Assembly: GCF_004348975.1 (NCBI RefSeq)
Contig: NZ_SMFP01000003.1
Location: 1-64,000 of the forward strand
DNA from: Antarcticimicrobium sediminis
GTDB taxonomy: Bacteria; Pseudomonadota; Alphaproteobacteria; Rhodobacterales; Rhodobacteraceae
Length of the DNA stretch: 64,000 nucleotides
Direction of reading: 5' to 3'
Shown: one piece after another, positions 26,015 through 34,386 of the stretch
How the letters are laid out: the number at the start of each line of letters is the position of its first letter
How positions within the stretch are numbered: position 1 is the stretch's first letter
Notes under the pieces: generated by a model
Databases searched by the model: none
What the model was told of the DNA's origin: nothing
The model's input: only the letters and a program-made list of their open reading frames with translations
Program-made: the position numbers and the translations under genes

Positions 26015-27715
26015 GTGACCCAGAGCAGCGAAACACCAGGCATCGAAACACCGGGCATCGAATACGCCGCCCATGGCAGCCGTCACCAAGGCAGCCGTGG
26101 CACCCGGTTGTTGGGCGGGCTTGCCACGCTGGTCGCCGCCGCCTGTCTGCTGCCGATGATCGCGGTGGCCATTGCCGCGTTCAGCGGCGGCACCGAAACC
26201 GTGCGCCACCTGTTGCAGACGGTGCTGCCCGGCTATGCGGGCGCGACGCTGGTTCTGGTGGCGCTGGTGGCCCTTGGCACCTTTGCGATCGGGGTGGGCG
26301 CGGCTTGGCTGGTGACCATGACCCGCTTTCCCGGTGTGCGACTGCTGGAGATCGCGCTGGTGCTGCCGCTGGCGATGCCCGCCTATGTGCTGGCCTATGC
26401 CTATACCCATCTGCTCGATCACCCCGGCATCGTGCAATCCACCCTGCGCCAGGTCACCGGCTGGGGGCCGCGCGATTACTGGTTCCCCGAAATCCGCTCG
26501 CTGGGGGGCGCGGCGGTGATGCTGATCCTGGTGTTTTACCCCTATGTCTATCTGCTCTCCCGCGCCGCGTTCCTGCAGCAAAGCGCGGGTGCCTTTCTGG
26601 CCGCGCGCACCCTTGGTCACAGCGGCTGGAGCGCGTTCTGGCGCGTCAGCTTGCCGATGGCCCGCCCCGCCATTGCCGGCGGCGTACTGCTCGCCGTGAT
26701 GGAAACCATCGCCGATTTCGGCACCGTCGCCTATTTCGGGGTGCAGACCTTTGCCACCGGAATCTATACCAGCTGGTTCACCATGGCCGACCGCGCCGCT
26801 GCTGCGCAACTTGCCCTGTGCCTGCTGGCTTTTGCCCTGATACTGGCGGTGGCCGAGCGCAGCACAAGGGGGCGCGCGCGCTATCACCACGCCGGCAAGC
26901 GGCACATGAAGATGCCGCCAGCCCAGCTTAAAGGGATGCAGGCGGCACTGGCCTTTGCGCTTTGCGCGCTGCCAGTGCTACTGGGGTTCCTGTTGCCGGC
27001 GGCAATCCTGTTCACCATGGGGCTGGGGTCGGAACAGAATCTGCTCAGCCACCGCTATCTCGGCTTCATCCGCAACTCGATCACGCTGGCAGGCACCGCC
27101 GCGCTGGTCACGCTCACCGCCGCCATCACGGTGGGATTTTTCCAGCGGTTGCGCCCCGGCCGCCGTTCCGGCACCGCCGCCTATCTGGCGCGGCTGGGCT
27201 ATGCGGTGCCGGGCGGGGTGATCGCGGTGGGGCTTCTGGTGCCCTTCGCGGCCTTTGACAACGCGCTTGATGGCTGGATGCGCGCCACCTTCGACATCTC
27301 GACCGGGCTGCTGGTCACCGGATCGATCTGGCTTTTGGTGGCCGCCTATATGGTGCGCTTTCTCGCTGCCGCATTGGGCGCCTATGAGGGCGGGCAAAGC
27401 ACCGTGCATGTACATATGGACGCCGCCGCCCGCTCACTGGGGGAAACCCCGCTGGGCACCCTGCGCCGGGTCCACCTGCCGATCCTCACCCCCAGCCTGC
27501 TGACGGCGCTGCTGATCGTCTTTGTCGACGTGATGAAGGAACTGCCCGCCACGCTGATCATGCGCCCTTTCAACTATGACACACTGGCCATCCAAGCCTA
27601 TCGCCTGGCCTCGGACGAGCGGCTGGAAGGCGCGGCGGTGCCCTCATTGGTGATCATGGCTGTAGGGTTGCTGCCAGTGATCCTGATCTGCCGTCAAGTG
27701 GGGCGACGCAACTAA
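26015..27715 (+). CDS. Ferric-iron type ABC transporter permease
   Basis: A 566-residue fused permease with two homologous halves of about six membrane segments each. Each half has an EAA-type coupling loop: RTLGHSGWSAFWRVSLPMAR and ARSLGETPLGTLRRVHLPIL. This double-size architecture is that of the FbpB/AfuB/SfuB iron(III) permeases. Start GTG at 26015. No binding protein or ATPase gene is in the same operon; a ferric-binding protein gene converges from the other side. Inferred partner: that binding protein and an ATPase encoded elsewhere. Confidence 0.88.
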   Translation: MTQSSETPGIETPGIEYAAHGSRHQGSRGTRLLGGLATLVAAACLLPMIAVAIAAFSGGTETVRHLLQTVLPGYAGATLVLVALVALGTFAIGVGAAWLVTMTRFPGVRLLEIALVLPLAMPAYVLAYAYTHLLDHPGIVQSTLRQVTGWGPRDYWFPEIRSLGGAAVMLILVFYPYVYLLSRAAFLQQSAGAFLAARTLGHSGWSAFWRVSLPMARPAIAGGVLLAVMETIADFGTVAYFGVQTFATGIYTSWFTMADRAAAAQLALCLLAFALILAVAERSTRGRARYHHAGKRHMKMPPAQLKGMQAALAFALCALPVLLGFLLPAAILFTMGLGSEQNLLSHRYLGFIRNSITLAGTAALVTLTAAITVGFFQRLRPGRRSGTAAYLARLGYAVPGGVIAVGLLVPFAAFDNALDGWMRATFDISTGLLVTGSIWLLVAAYMVRFLAAALGAYEGGQSTVHVHMDAAARSLGETPLGTLRRVHLPILTPSLLTALLIVFVDVMKELPATLIMRPFNYDTLAIQAYRLASDERLEGAAVPSLVIMAVGLLPVILICRQVGRRN

Positions 27716-27788
27716 GGGGCGCAGCCGCGTCCGAACCGGATCCGAGACAAGAAAGAGGGGGCCCTGCCCCCGGCCTGAGGCCTCCCCC

Positions 27789-27850
27789 GGAGTATTTTCA
27801 CCAAGAAGAAGACGAGGGGCACGGGGCGCTTCTTCTTGTTCAAAATACTC
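27789..27850. repeat. Palindromic pair of the GTATTTGGACCAAGAAG dispersed repeat
   Basis: Left arm 27789-27811 and right arm 27829-27850 are near-perfect inverted copies (20 of 22) around a 17-base loop, so the transcript can fold. Other copies lie at 33743-33764 and 39047-39068, with a decayed one at 56720-56740. All are intergenic. Confidence 0.65.
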
Positions 27851-27882
27851 AAATCCACCGTCGACCACCGGCACCGCGCCAA

Positions 27883-27913
27883 CAAAAAGGGCGCGGGAGA
27901 AGCCCCCGCGCCC
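27883..27913 (-). terminator. Rho-independent terminator of the iron-binding protein gene
   Basis: Nine-base stem GGGCGCGGG / CCCGCGCCC (27889-27913). Read on the minus strand it is followed by TTTTTG. It lies 25 bp past the stop of the binding-protein gene. Confidence 0.85.
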
Positions 27914-27938
27914 GGTTATCTGACAAGTCGGGGTGGGG

Positions 27939-28958
27939 TTATTCCCAGCCCACCTCGTTGAAGATTTTTTGCGCCTCTGGCAGGTTCTTGGCCACCGCCG
28001 ACAGGTCGACATCGTCAGGCTTGAAGAACCCCAGCGCCGCCACGCTTGGGGACAGGCCGACGCCCGGAACGGCAGGGTATTCATCATTGCCAGCCGAGAA
28101 ATATTTCTGCGCCTGATCGCTGGAAAGGTATTCCAGGAACTTGATCGCGTTCTCCTTATGCGGCGCATGCACCGCGACGCCGCCGCCGGACAGGTTCATA
28201 TGTGCGCCCTCGGCGTTCTGTGACGGGAACACCCAGCCGAACATGTCGATCTTGTCGCTCACCCCGCTCACTTCGGTCCGGAGGGCGCGGGCAAAATAAT
28301 AGGTGTTGGAAACCGCGATCTCGCATTCCCTCGACACGATCCCGCGCAGCTGGTCGGTATCACCGCCCTGGGGAGAGCGGGCCATATTCGCCACCACGCC
28401 TTGCGCCCAGTCGCGAGCGACCTCGCGCCCATGGGTTTCGATGATCGCCGACAGCAGGGTCTGGTTATAAGTGTTCGACGACGACCGGATGCAGACCAGA
28501 CCTTTGTATTTCGGGTCGGCGAGGTCGAGATAGGTGCGCGGCGGATCTGTCATCTCGGTCTTGTCATAGAAGATGATCCGCGCCCGCTGCGAAAAGCCGA
28601 ACCACTGGTTGTCGACGTCCTGCAAATAGCCCGGCACACGGGCTTCCAGCACCGGGTTGTCGATGGATTGCAGCACGCCGGCATCCTTGGCCCGCTGAAG
28701 CCGCGAGGTGTCCACCGTCAACAGGACATCGGCGGGAGAGTTTCGCCCCTCGGCCAGCATCCGGGCGATCAGCTCGTCGGCCTTGCCCTCGATCCGGTTC
28801 ACGGTGATGCCGGTGGCCTCTTCGAAGTCGGAATACAGCCGCTCATCAGTGTCGTAGTGGCGCGAGGAGTAAATGTTGACCTCATCCTCCGCCAGCAGCG
28901 CGGCCGGGGTCAGCATCGTCATCAGGGCGACAGAGCCGCATGTCAAAATATGTCGCAT
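27939..28958 (-). CDS. Iron(III) ABC transporter substrate-binding protein
   Basis: About 339 residues with a cleavable signal peptide (MRHILTCGSVALMTMLTPAALLA, split by eye after ALLA). The mature part has NIYSSRHYDTDERLYSDFE and the tyrosine-containing SNTYYFARA, matching the FbpA/FutA family whose paired tyrosines bind ferric iron in the periplasm. An in-frame ATG four codons upstream (28970) is an alternative start; ribosome sites for both are weak. A TGA-N9-TCG sequence at 29046-29060 is one base off an Iron-Rhodo-box. It converges with the permease gene rather than forming an operon with it. Confidence 0.9.
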   Translation of the reverse strand: MRHILTCGSVALMTMLTPAALLAEDEVNIYSSRHYDTDERLYSDFEEATGITVNRIEGKADELIARMLAEGRNSPADVLLTVDTSRLQRAKDAGVLQSIDNPVLEARVPGYLQDVDNQWFGFSQRARIIFYDKTEMTDPPRTYLDLADPKYKGLVCIRSSSNTYNQTLLSAIIETHGREVARDWAQGVVANMARSPQGGDTDQLRGIVSRECEIAVSNTYYFARALRTEVSGVSDKIDMFGWVFPSQNAEGAHMNLSGGGVAVHAPHKENAIKFLEYLSSDQAQKYFSAGNDEYPAVPGVGLSPSVAALGFFKPDDVDLSAVAKNLPEAQKIFNEVGWE

Positions 28959-29140
28959 CTCGGATCCCATGTTGTTTCAGGACGCGGGCCAATGCCCGAC
29001 TGAAATCATCAGATACCCGATTCCACGGCGCGCGCAAACCAAAACTGAGTCTTTTGATCGGAAATGTACGACCGAACGCCCCGGGCGAAGCGAGCGCCAA
29101 GGCCGCGCCGAATCAAGACGAAGTCCCGCCCCAACACGAA

Positions 29141-29174
29141 AAAGACCGCGCCCCGAGAGGCACGGTCTTTTTTT
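29141..29174 (-). terminator. Bidirectional-type terminator after rpmJ
   Basis: Eight-base stem AAAGACCG / CGGTCTTT (29141-29170) with T-runs on both strands. It lies 20 bp past the rpmJ stop. Confidence 0.8.
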
Positions 29175-29194
29175 AATGTCCGTTTCCGGTGATC

Positions 29195-29320
29195 TCAGCC
29201 CTGACGGGCTTTGAACCGGCGCTGAGTCTTGTTGACCACGTAAACGCGGCCTTTGCGACGCACGACCCGGCAATCACGATGCCGGTTCTTCAGCGAGCGG
29301 AGCGAGTTCTTGACCTTCAT
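29195..29320 (-). CDS. rpmJ: 50S ribosomal protein L36
   Basis: A 41-residue basic protein, [14 protein letters not shown] then [17 protein letters not shown]. This is the zinc-less (C-minus) type of L36 with a single cysteine and a slightly longer chain, common in alphaproteobacteria. The start has GGAGACAG upstream. It stands alone between a strong terminator and tRNA-Val. Confidence 0.95.
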   Translation of the reverse strand: MKVKNSLRSLKNRHRDCRVVRRKGRVYVVNKTQRRFKARQG

Positions 29321-29397
29321 GGTCTGTCTCCTGTTCCAGCGGCGCGGGCCAGCGCCTGAGTTGGCGGGTGCCCCGGTTGCCCGGGACCGTGAATTCA

Positions 29398-29472
29398 TGG
29401 TGGGCGGTACAAGGTTCGAACTTGTGACCCCTTCGATGTCAACGAAGTGCTCTACCACTGAGCTAACCGCCC
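29398..29472 (-). tRNA. tRNA-Val (anticodon GAC)
   Basis: Read on the minus strand it begins GGGCGGTTAGCTCAGTGGTA, has anticodon stem CTTCG / CGAAG around loop TTGACAT (anticodon GAC), T arm with GTTCGAAC, and ends in an encoded CCA (29398-29400). The seven-base acceptor stem GGGCGGT / ACCGCCC pairs fully. It precedes rpmJ on the same strand. Confidence 0.95.
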
Positions 29473-29621
29473 ATGAATACTGGCTCGGACCGGCCCCATA
29501 AAGAAAACGGGGCGCATATTTCCGCGCCGGTAGCGGGGTCTATAAAAGGACTCGTTGGGGTTATCAAGGGCTTTTGACAGGGCTTTTTGCGAGCTATGTT
29601 TTTCCTGACCAAGGAGTCCCG

Positions 29622-30482
29622 ATGTCCCAGACCTCGTTTCATACGATCCAGCCGGAACAGCGCCTGTCCAGCGTTGTCTTTGCCTCGCCTCACAGCGGCT
29701 GTGATTACCCCGATTGGTTCGTGCGCCGCTCGATGCTGGACCGTCATGCGATTCGATCCTCAGAGGATGCCTTTGTCGACCGATTGTTCGAATCTGCCCC
29801 CGAAGTCGGCGCTCCGCTGCTGTGTGCCAACATGCCGCGCGCCTTTGTCGATCTCAACCGCAGCCCGGATGAGCTTGACCCAGCGTTGATCGCGGGGGCG
29901 CACCGCCCAAGCCACAACCCCCGCGTTGCCTCGGGCTTGGGGGTGATTCCCCGCGTCGTCGCCAATGGGCGCGCGATTCATCGCAGCAAGATCACGATGG
30001 AGGAAGCGCAGGCGCGAATCGACCAGCACTGGCGCCCCTATCACGCGGCCTTGCAGGATCTGCTGGATGAGGCGCATCACCTGTTCGGCCAGGCCATCCT
30101 GATCGATTGTCATTCCATGCCGCATGAGGCCATGGACGGCGTCGCGCGCACCACCACACCACGCCCCGAGATCGTTCTGGGCGACCGCTTTGGTGCCGCC
30201 GCCGACAGCGAGATCGTCGACCGGGTCGAGGCCGCCTTTGCCGCGGCCGGGCTGACGGTATCGCGCAACGCGCCCTTTGCCGGGGCCTATATCACTCAGG
30301 CCTATGGTCGGCCCTCGCGCCGCCAACATGCGATTCAGGTCGAAATCGACCGCGCCGTCTATATGAACGAGCGCAAGATCACGCCGAATGCAGATTTTGA
30401 CGCGTTCCGGACGCTGTTGCGCGGGGTGATCGCCGAAATCGCCGCGATCGGTTATGAGGAGTTGCCGCTGGCAGCGGAATAG
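29622..30482 (+). CDS. N-formylglutamate amidohydrolase family protein
   Basis: A 286-residue protein of the HutG-type amidohydrolase family. Visible: FASPHSGCDYP near the start, NMPRAFVDLNRSPDELD, an LIDCHSMP zinc-site motif and a late QVEIDRAVYM. Known: family members release formate from N-formyl-L-glutamate in histidine breakdown, but many paralogues have other N-acyl substrates. ATG at 29622 is preferred because AAGGAG precedes it; the frame opens 48 bp earlier. No other hut genes are in view, so the histidine role is unproven. Confidence 0.85.
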   Translation: MSQTSFHTIQPEQRLSSVVFASPHSGCDYPDWFVRRSMLDRHAIRSSEDAFVDRLFESAPEVGAPLLCANMPRAFVDLNRSPDELDPALIAGAHRPSHNPRVASGLGVIPRVVANGRAIHRSKITMEEAQARIDQHWRPYHAALQDLLDEAHHLFGQAILIDCHSMPHEAMDGVARTTTPRPEIVLGDRFGAAADSEIVDRVEAAFAAAGLTVSRNAPFAGAYITQAYGRPSRRQHAIQVEIDRAVYMNERKITPNADFDAFRTLLRGVIAEIAAIGYEELPLAAE

Positions 30483-30522
30483 CCTCCGAAGGGACGCGGC
30501 CGCGAAACGGCCCCCCCCCTCC

Positions 30523-30568
30523 CTTGCACCTGTGCCCCTGCCCTTGCACCTGCCCCCCCCTTGCACCC
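30523..30568. repeat. Three CCTTGCACC units in a C-rich tract
   Basis: CCTTGCACC occurs at 30523-30531, 30543-30551 and 30560-30568, separated by C-runs of up to nine bases. The strong strand asymmetry and slippage-prone runs lie between two plus-strand genes. Confidence 0.6.
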
Positions 30569-30649
30569 GCAGCGGAGAATGAGACATAGTGCGCCGCAGG
30601 CCGCGCCCGGGCCGGATCATGCAGGGCGTTTTGGGCAACGGGGACCGCA

Positions 30650-30958
30650 ATGAAACACCATCTCATCATCGCGCTGATGGCCGGAACGCTGGGTTGGACT
30701 GCGCCAACACCGGTCCAGGCAGATGTGATCGCGCGGGCCTGCATGCAGTCGAATCGCAAGGCCTCGCCTGAGTTGTGCAGTTGCATCCAGAAGGTCGCCA
30801 ACAGCAGCCTGAACGCGCTGGAGCGGCGCAAGGTGGCGCGCTGGTTCGGGGACCCGCATCAAGCGCAGGAAGCACGCCAGTCGGATTCCGCCCGCGACGA
30901 AAAGCTGTGGAAACGCTATAAGTCATTCGGCGAACGCGCCGCGCAAAGCTGCGGCTGA
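30650..30958 (+). CDS. Small secreted hypothetical protein
   Basis: A 102-residue protein with a signal peptide ending near TPVQA-DV. The mature part is helical and has Cys pairs (RACMQ, ELCSCIQ, final SCG) that could form disulfides, plus a conserved-looking WFGDPHQAQEARQSD. I have a sense of similar proteins across Rhodobacteraceae, some carrying an unsupported arginine-transporter label; the size and topology do not support transport. Predicted periplasmic, function unknown. Confidence 0.75.
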   Translation: MKHHLIIALMAGTLGWTAPTPVQADVIARACMQSNRKASPELCSCIQKVANSSLNALERRKVARWFGDPHQAQEARQSDSARDEKLWKRYKSFGERAAQSCG

Positions 30959-31354
30959 CTTTTTACTGATCCGGTCCGGCCGGCCCTTGATCTGGCGGCC
31001 CTGATCTAGTGCCACTGGACCGTGGCGCTGTCGCGGGCCTCTCGCCCGTCCGTGCCCGCCGGGCGAATTCATCGGCAAGACCAATCACCACGTTACAGTT
31101 GTATTTATTGCTCTCGCGGCTATCGCCGCTGCGGGACTCAAGCAGGACCTGACGGCCCAACCCCCACTTGGCCCCCTTCATCCAGACGGGCCTGCATCAG
31201 GCGCATGGCATCGGCAAGATCGTCCCCTCCTGCGCGGGAATTGAGCGGGCGGACTGCAGAATTTCAGAATCCATCTTGGCCACCTCCCGAACTGTGGGAC
31301 TTGACCCAGAGGGCCGCTATATTCACAAAAGGCGAAACTGACGGAGGCTGTTCC
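30959..31354. other. Interval between secreted protein and LysR genes
   Basis: Nearly 400 bp. The only candidate gene is a possible frameshifted small one on the minus strand (31138-31274, own entry). A small GCGGC-TATC-GCCGC hairpin is seen near 31121. No promoter is clear. Confidence 0.4.
31138..31274 (-). pseudogene. Possible frameshifted small gene divergent from LysR regulator
   Basis: An ATG at 31274 with GGAGG eight bases upstream opens MDSEILQSARSIPAQEG, then the protein-like sequence continues in another frame as DDLADAMRLMQARLDEGGQ to a stop at 31138-31140. Joined, they give about 45 residues. This reads like a small gene with a frameshift or a sequencing error. I do not recognise the family. 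Confidence 0.3.
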
Positions 31355-32320
31355 ATGCTCATGAAAGGTATCACCCTGCGCGGGCTGGAGGTGTTCGCGG
31401 CACTGGCCACGACCGGGTCGGTGGCGCAGGCCGCCGAAATCACCGGGCTGAGCCTGCCAGCGGTCAGCCAACAGTTGCGCAATCTGGAAACCGCACTGGG
31501 GGCCAATCTGGTCGATCACGGGCGGCGGCCGATGGTCCTGACCCCGGCGGGGCGCGGCTTTCTCGCCCGGACCGAAGCGGTACTGTCGGAACTGCGACTG
31601 GCCCAGAGCGAGCTGACGGTGATGGACCTGAGCGAATTGACCACGCTGTCGTTCGGGCTGATCGACGATTTCGACAACGACCTGACCCCCCGTCTGGTCA
31701 CCATTCTGGCCGACAGCCTGACCCGTTGCCGGTTCAAGATGATCACCGCCCCCAGCCATGAGATCACCGAAGCGATGGAGGCGCGGCGGCTGCATATCGC
31801 GGTGGCCGCCAGCACCGGAGAGCTGCGCGAGGGCATCGCGGAATACCCACTGGTGCGCGACCCGTTCATTCTGGTGGCACCCCGCGGCATGGTGACGGAT
31901 CACCATAATATCCTGGCCGAACTGGCTGGGTTGCCGCTGCTTCGCTATGCCCGCGAACAGTTGATAAGCCGCCAGATCGAGGCGCATCTTTCGCGCCAGA
32001 AACTGGACTTTGAAGAGCGGTTCGAGATCGGCTCTCACTTGGCATTGATGGCGATGGTGGCGCGCCGGATCGGCTGGGCGGTGACCACGCCGCTGGGCTA
32101 TATGCGCGCGGGCCGTTTCCACGACGACCTTGACGTATTTGCGCTGCCCTTTGCGGCATTCTCGCGCACCATCTCGTTGTTTGCCGCCACCGACTGGGCC
32201 GACCGGGTGCCGCGTGACGTGGCCCAGACCATCCGCCGACTGGTCGACAGCAAGATGATCGGGCCGGCGATCAACCGGGTGCCATGGCTGGCCGGACAGC
32301 TTCGGGTACTCGACGACTGA
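31355..32320 (+). CDS. LysR-family transcriptional regulator
   Basis: A 321-residue regulator. The N-terminal winged helix reads LRGLEVFAALATTGSVAQAA then LSLPAVSQQLRNLETALGA, and a periplasmic-binding-like effector domain fills residues about 95-300. ATG at 31355 has GGAGG seven bases upstream. Known: LysR proteins usually regulate a divergent neighbour with a small co-inducer. The divergent neighbour here is only a possible broken small gene, so its regulon is unknown. Confidence 0.92.
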   Translation: MLMKGITLRGLEVFAALATTGSVAQAAEITGLSLPAVSQQLRNLETALGANLVDHGRRPMVLTPAGRGFLARTEAVLSELRLAQSELTVMDLSELTTLSFGLIDDFDNDLTPRLVTILADSLTRCRFKMITAPSHEITEAMEARRLHIAVAASTGELREGIAEYPLVRDPFILVAPRGMVTDHHNILAELAGLPLLRYAREQLISRQIEAHLSRQKLDFEERFEIGSHLALMAMVARRIGWAVTTPLGYMRAGRFHDDLDVFALPFAAFSRTISLFAATDWADRVPRDVAQTIRRLVDSKMIGPAINRVPWLAGQLRVLDD

Positions 32321-32494
32321 AGCCTCTGCGGTGCAGGGTGAGAGGCGGTGCGCAGGAGACAGGGGAGGCATGGGCAGGCGCACCTGCGCACGGCGGTCAC
32401 CGCGTCCCGTTCTCCGGAGCAGATCCACGCAAGACAGGCGGGTCGAGCATTCGCATCACGACCTGACAGTTTCGGTTTCCCTTAAAATCGCGGA

Positions 32495-32956
32495 TCAACC
32501 ACCGGTGCCAAGCGCCCGTTTCAACCCAAGCGCCGCAGCCTCGATCAGATCAAGCGCCCCGTCAAAATCGCGAGTGTAATAGGGATCGGGCACATGGTCG
32601 GGTCCAGATTCACCCGCGATTTCTGGCGCATAGTCGGTGAACAGCCGCACCGGGGTGTCCGACCCCGCCGGGCGCAACGCCTCGATCTCGTCTCGATTGT
32701 CGCTATCCATCGCCAGAATCAGATCGAAGCGGTGAAAATCCTCGGGCGAGACTTGCCGCGCGCGTAAACCGCTCAGATCAATACCGCGCCTTGCCGAGGC
32801 GGCCTGCATCGGACCATAGGGCGGCTCGCCCAGATGCCAGCCAGAGGTGCCGGCGCTGTCAAACGCAAGCCCCGGCATCAACGACCGCGCAATGCCCTCG
32901 GCCGCTGGAGAGCGGCAGATATTCCCAAGGCAGACAAACAGAATTCGGGTGGTCAT
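32495..32956 (-). CDS. Low-molecular-weight protein-tyrosine phosphatase
   Basis: A 153-residue phosphatase with the P-loop VCLGNICRSP (nucleophile Cys9, Arg15) and the general acid Asp124 in VPDPYY. Known: dephosphorylates phosphotyrosine via a cysteinyl-phosphate; bacterial members act on tyrosine kinases or small phosphates, and Wzb types control polysaccharide export. No exopolysaccharide genes are adjacent. It is divergent from the sirtuin gene with about 40 bp between starts. Confidence 0.93.
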   Translation of the reverse strand: MTTRILFVCLGNICRSPAAEGIARSLMPGLAFDSAGTSGWHLGEPPYGPMQAASARRGIDLSGLRARQVSPEDFHRFDLILAMDSDNRDEIEALRPAGSDTPVRLFTDYAPEIAGESGPDHVPDPYYTRDFDGALDLIEAAALGLKRALGTGG

Positions 32957-32997
32957 CGGCGGCTCCTTTCGTCACTTTGATAGGGGATCAAGAGTCT

Positions 32998-33702
32998 ATG
33001 GAAAAGCCGATGACGAAAATCACCATTCTGACCGGCGCCGGGATATCGGCGGAAAGCGGGCTGGGCACCTTTCGCGACGAGGGCGGGCTGTGGGCGCAGC
33101 ATCGGATCGAAGATGTGGCAACGCCTGAAGGATTCGCGCGCGATCCCGCGCTGGTGCAGGAGTTCTATAACATGCGCCGCGCTCAGGCTGCCGAAGCCCA
33201 ACCTAACGCCGCACATCTGGCGCTGACGCAGTTGCAGACCGATTGGCCCGGTGAGGTGGTGATCGTCACCCAGAATGTCGATGACCTGCATGAAAGGGCC
33301 GGCACTCAGGGCGTGTTGCACATGCATGGGCGGCTCGACAGTGCGCTTTGCGCCGCCTGTGGCCACCGATGGCCGGCACCGGCAAGGATGGAGCCGGGCG
33401 CCCCCTGCCCTGCCTGCCACCGCCCCACCGCGCGCCCCGATATCGTCTGGTTCGGCGAGATGCCCTATTTCATGGACGAAATTTTCGACCATTTGGCGAC
33501 AACGGATCTTTTTGCCGCGATCGGCACATCTGGCCAAGTTTATCCGGCCGCCGGATTCGTTCAGGAGGCCACAGCCGCCGGGGCGCAGACCATCGAGCTG
33601 AATCTGGAGCCCTCGGCCACGGTATCGCGATTCGCGCAAACCCGATTCGGCCCCGCGACGCAAACGGTGCCGGAGTGGGTGCGCGCGGTGTTGGCAGGCT
33701 GA
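32998..33702 (+). CDS. cobB: NAD-dependent protein deacylase (sirtuin)
   Basis: A 234-residue sirtuin. NAD site GAGISAESGLGTFRDEGGLW, catalytic His110 in LHMHGRLD, TQNVDDLHERAG, and four zinc Cys (118, 121, 137, 140). Tyr57 and Arg60 in EFYNMRR match the Tyr-x-x-Arg pair that gives class III enzymes such as E. coli CobB desuccinylase activity, so both deacetylation and desuccinylation are expected. The start could be 32998 or 33010; neither ribosome site is strong. Confidence 0.93.
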   Translation: MEKPMTKITILTGAGISAESGLGTFRDEGGLWAQHRIEDVATPEGFARDPALVQEFYNMRRAQAAEAQPNAAHLALTQLQTDWPGEVVIVTQNVDDLHERAGTQGVLHMHGRLDSALCAACGHRWPAPARMEPGAPCPACHRPTARPDIVWFGEMPYFMDEIFDHLATTDLFAAIGTSGQVYPAAGFVQEATAAGAQTIELNLEPSATVSRFAQTRFGPATQTVPEWVRAVLAG

Positions 33703-33742
33703 TTCCATCGAGCGCCGCGCTAATGTCCGCAGCTGGTGATAT

Positions 33743-33764
33743 GAGTATTTGGACAAAGAAGAAG
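33743..33764 (+). repeat. Dispersed GTATTTGGACCAAGAAG-type repeat
   Basis: GAGTATTTGGACAAAGAAG and three more bases, a single copy close to the consensus of the pair at 27789-27850 and of 39047-39068. It lies just past cobB and before the convergent copper-chaperone terminator. Confidence 0.6.
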
Positions 33765-33776
33765 CACGAGGGCCAT

Positions 33777-33805
33777 GAAAAAGGCCGCGCCGGAGATCCG
33801 GCGCG
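33777..33805 (-). terminator. Rho-independent terminator of the copper-chaperone gene
   Basis: Nine-base stem CGCGCCGGA / TCCGGCGCG (33786-33805); on the minus strand it ends in GGCCTTTTTC. It is 30 bp past the stop of the PCu(A)C gene. Confidence 0.85.
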
Positions 33806-33835
33806 ACCGTCATAGGGTTCAGCGGTAAGACAGGA

Positions 33836-34336
33836 TCAGTTGTCTTTTTTCATCCCGCCTTGCTGATGTTGCATGTTCATTTTCATGCCGTTCATCGGCT
33901 TGCGGTCCAGATCGACCGGCACCTCGACCGTCATGTCGCCAGCCTTTTCGAAGGTCAGCGTGAGGGTGACGATATCGCCCTGTGCCAACTGGCGGTTCAA
34001 GCCCATGAACATCACATGATCGCCACCCCGCGCCAGCGCGTGCATGCCACCGGCAGGAACCGGAAAGCCCTCTTTGACCTCAAGCATCTGCATGACGCCA
34101 TTGGCATCCTCTTTATGCGTGTGCAACTCAACCCGCTGGGCAACGTCGGAGCTGGCCGAAACCAGGCGGTCATCTTCGCTGCCGTGGTTCATCAATGTCA
34201 TGAAGGCCGCGCCGGATTTCGACATCATCGTCGATGTGCGGACGTAGGGGTCTTGCACCATGATATCGCCGGCAAAGGCGGGCAGGGCAAAGCTCAGGGC
34301 GGCGGCGGCGGCGAACAAAGTGGATTTGAAGGACAT
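33836..34336 (-). CDS. PCu(A)C copper chaperone
   Basis: A 166-residue periplasmic protein with signal peptide MSFKSTLFAAAAALSFALPAFA. The mature part has the His/Met copper motif spread over ELHTH, VMQM, GMHALARGGDHVMFMGL. A Met/His-rich tail MNGMKMNMQHQQGGMKKDN may give a second copper site. Known: PCu(A)C delivers Cu(I) to the Cu-A or Cu-B sites of cytochrome oxidase. ATG at 34336 has GGAGACAG upstream. It is followed upstream by a small Cys-containing membrane-anchored protein gene on the same strand. Confidence 0.92.
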   Translation of the reverse strand: MSFKSTLFAAAAALSFALPAFAGDIMVQDPYVRTSTMMSKSGAAFMTLMNHGSEDDRLVSASSDVAQRVELHTHKEDANGVMQMLEVKEGFPVPAGGMHALARGGDHVMFMGLNRQLAQGDIVTLTLTFEKAGDMTVEVPVDLDRKPMNGMKMNMQHQQGGMKKDN

Positions 34337-34386
34337 TTTCTGTCTCCTCTTGCGTTGACTGTCTGAAAGATAGGGAAAGGTTTTGA

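Noticed and set aside
25856-26905. 350-codon in-frame upstream extension of polA
   Set aside because: It is antisense to the iron permease, low in complexity and unlike any Pol I N terminus. High GC keeps the frame open.
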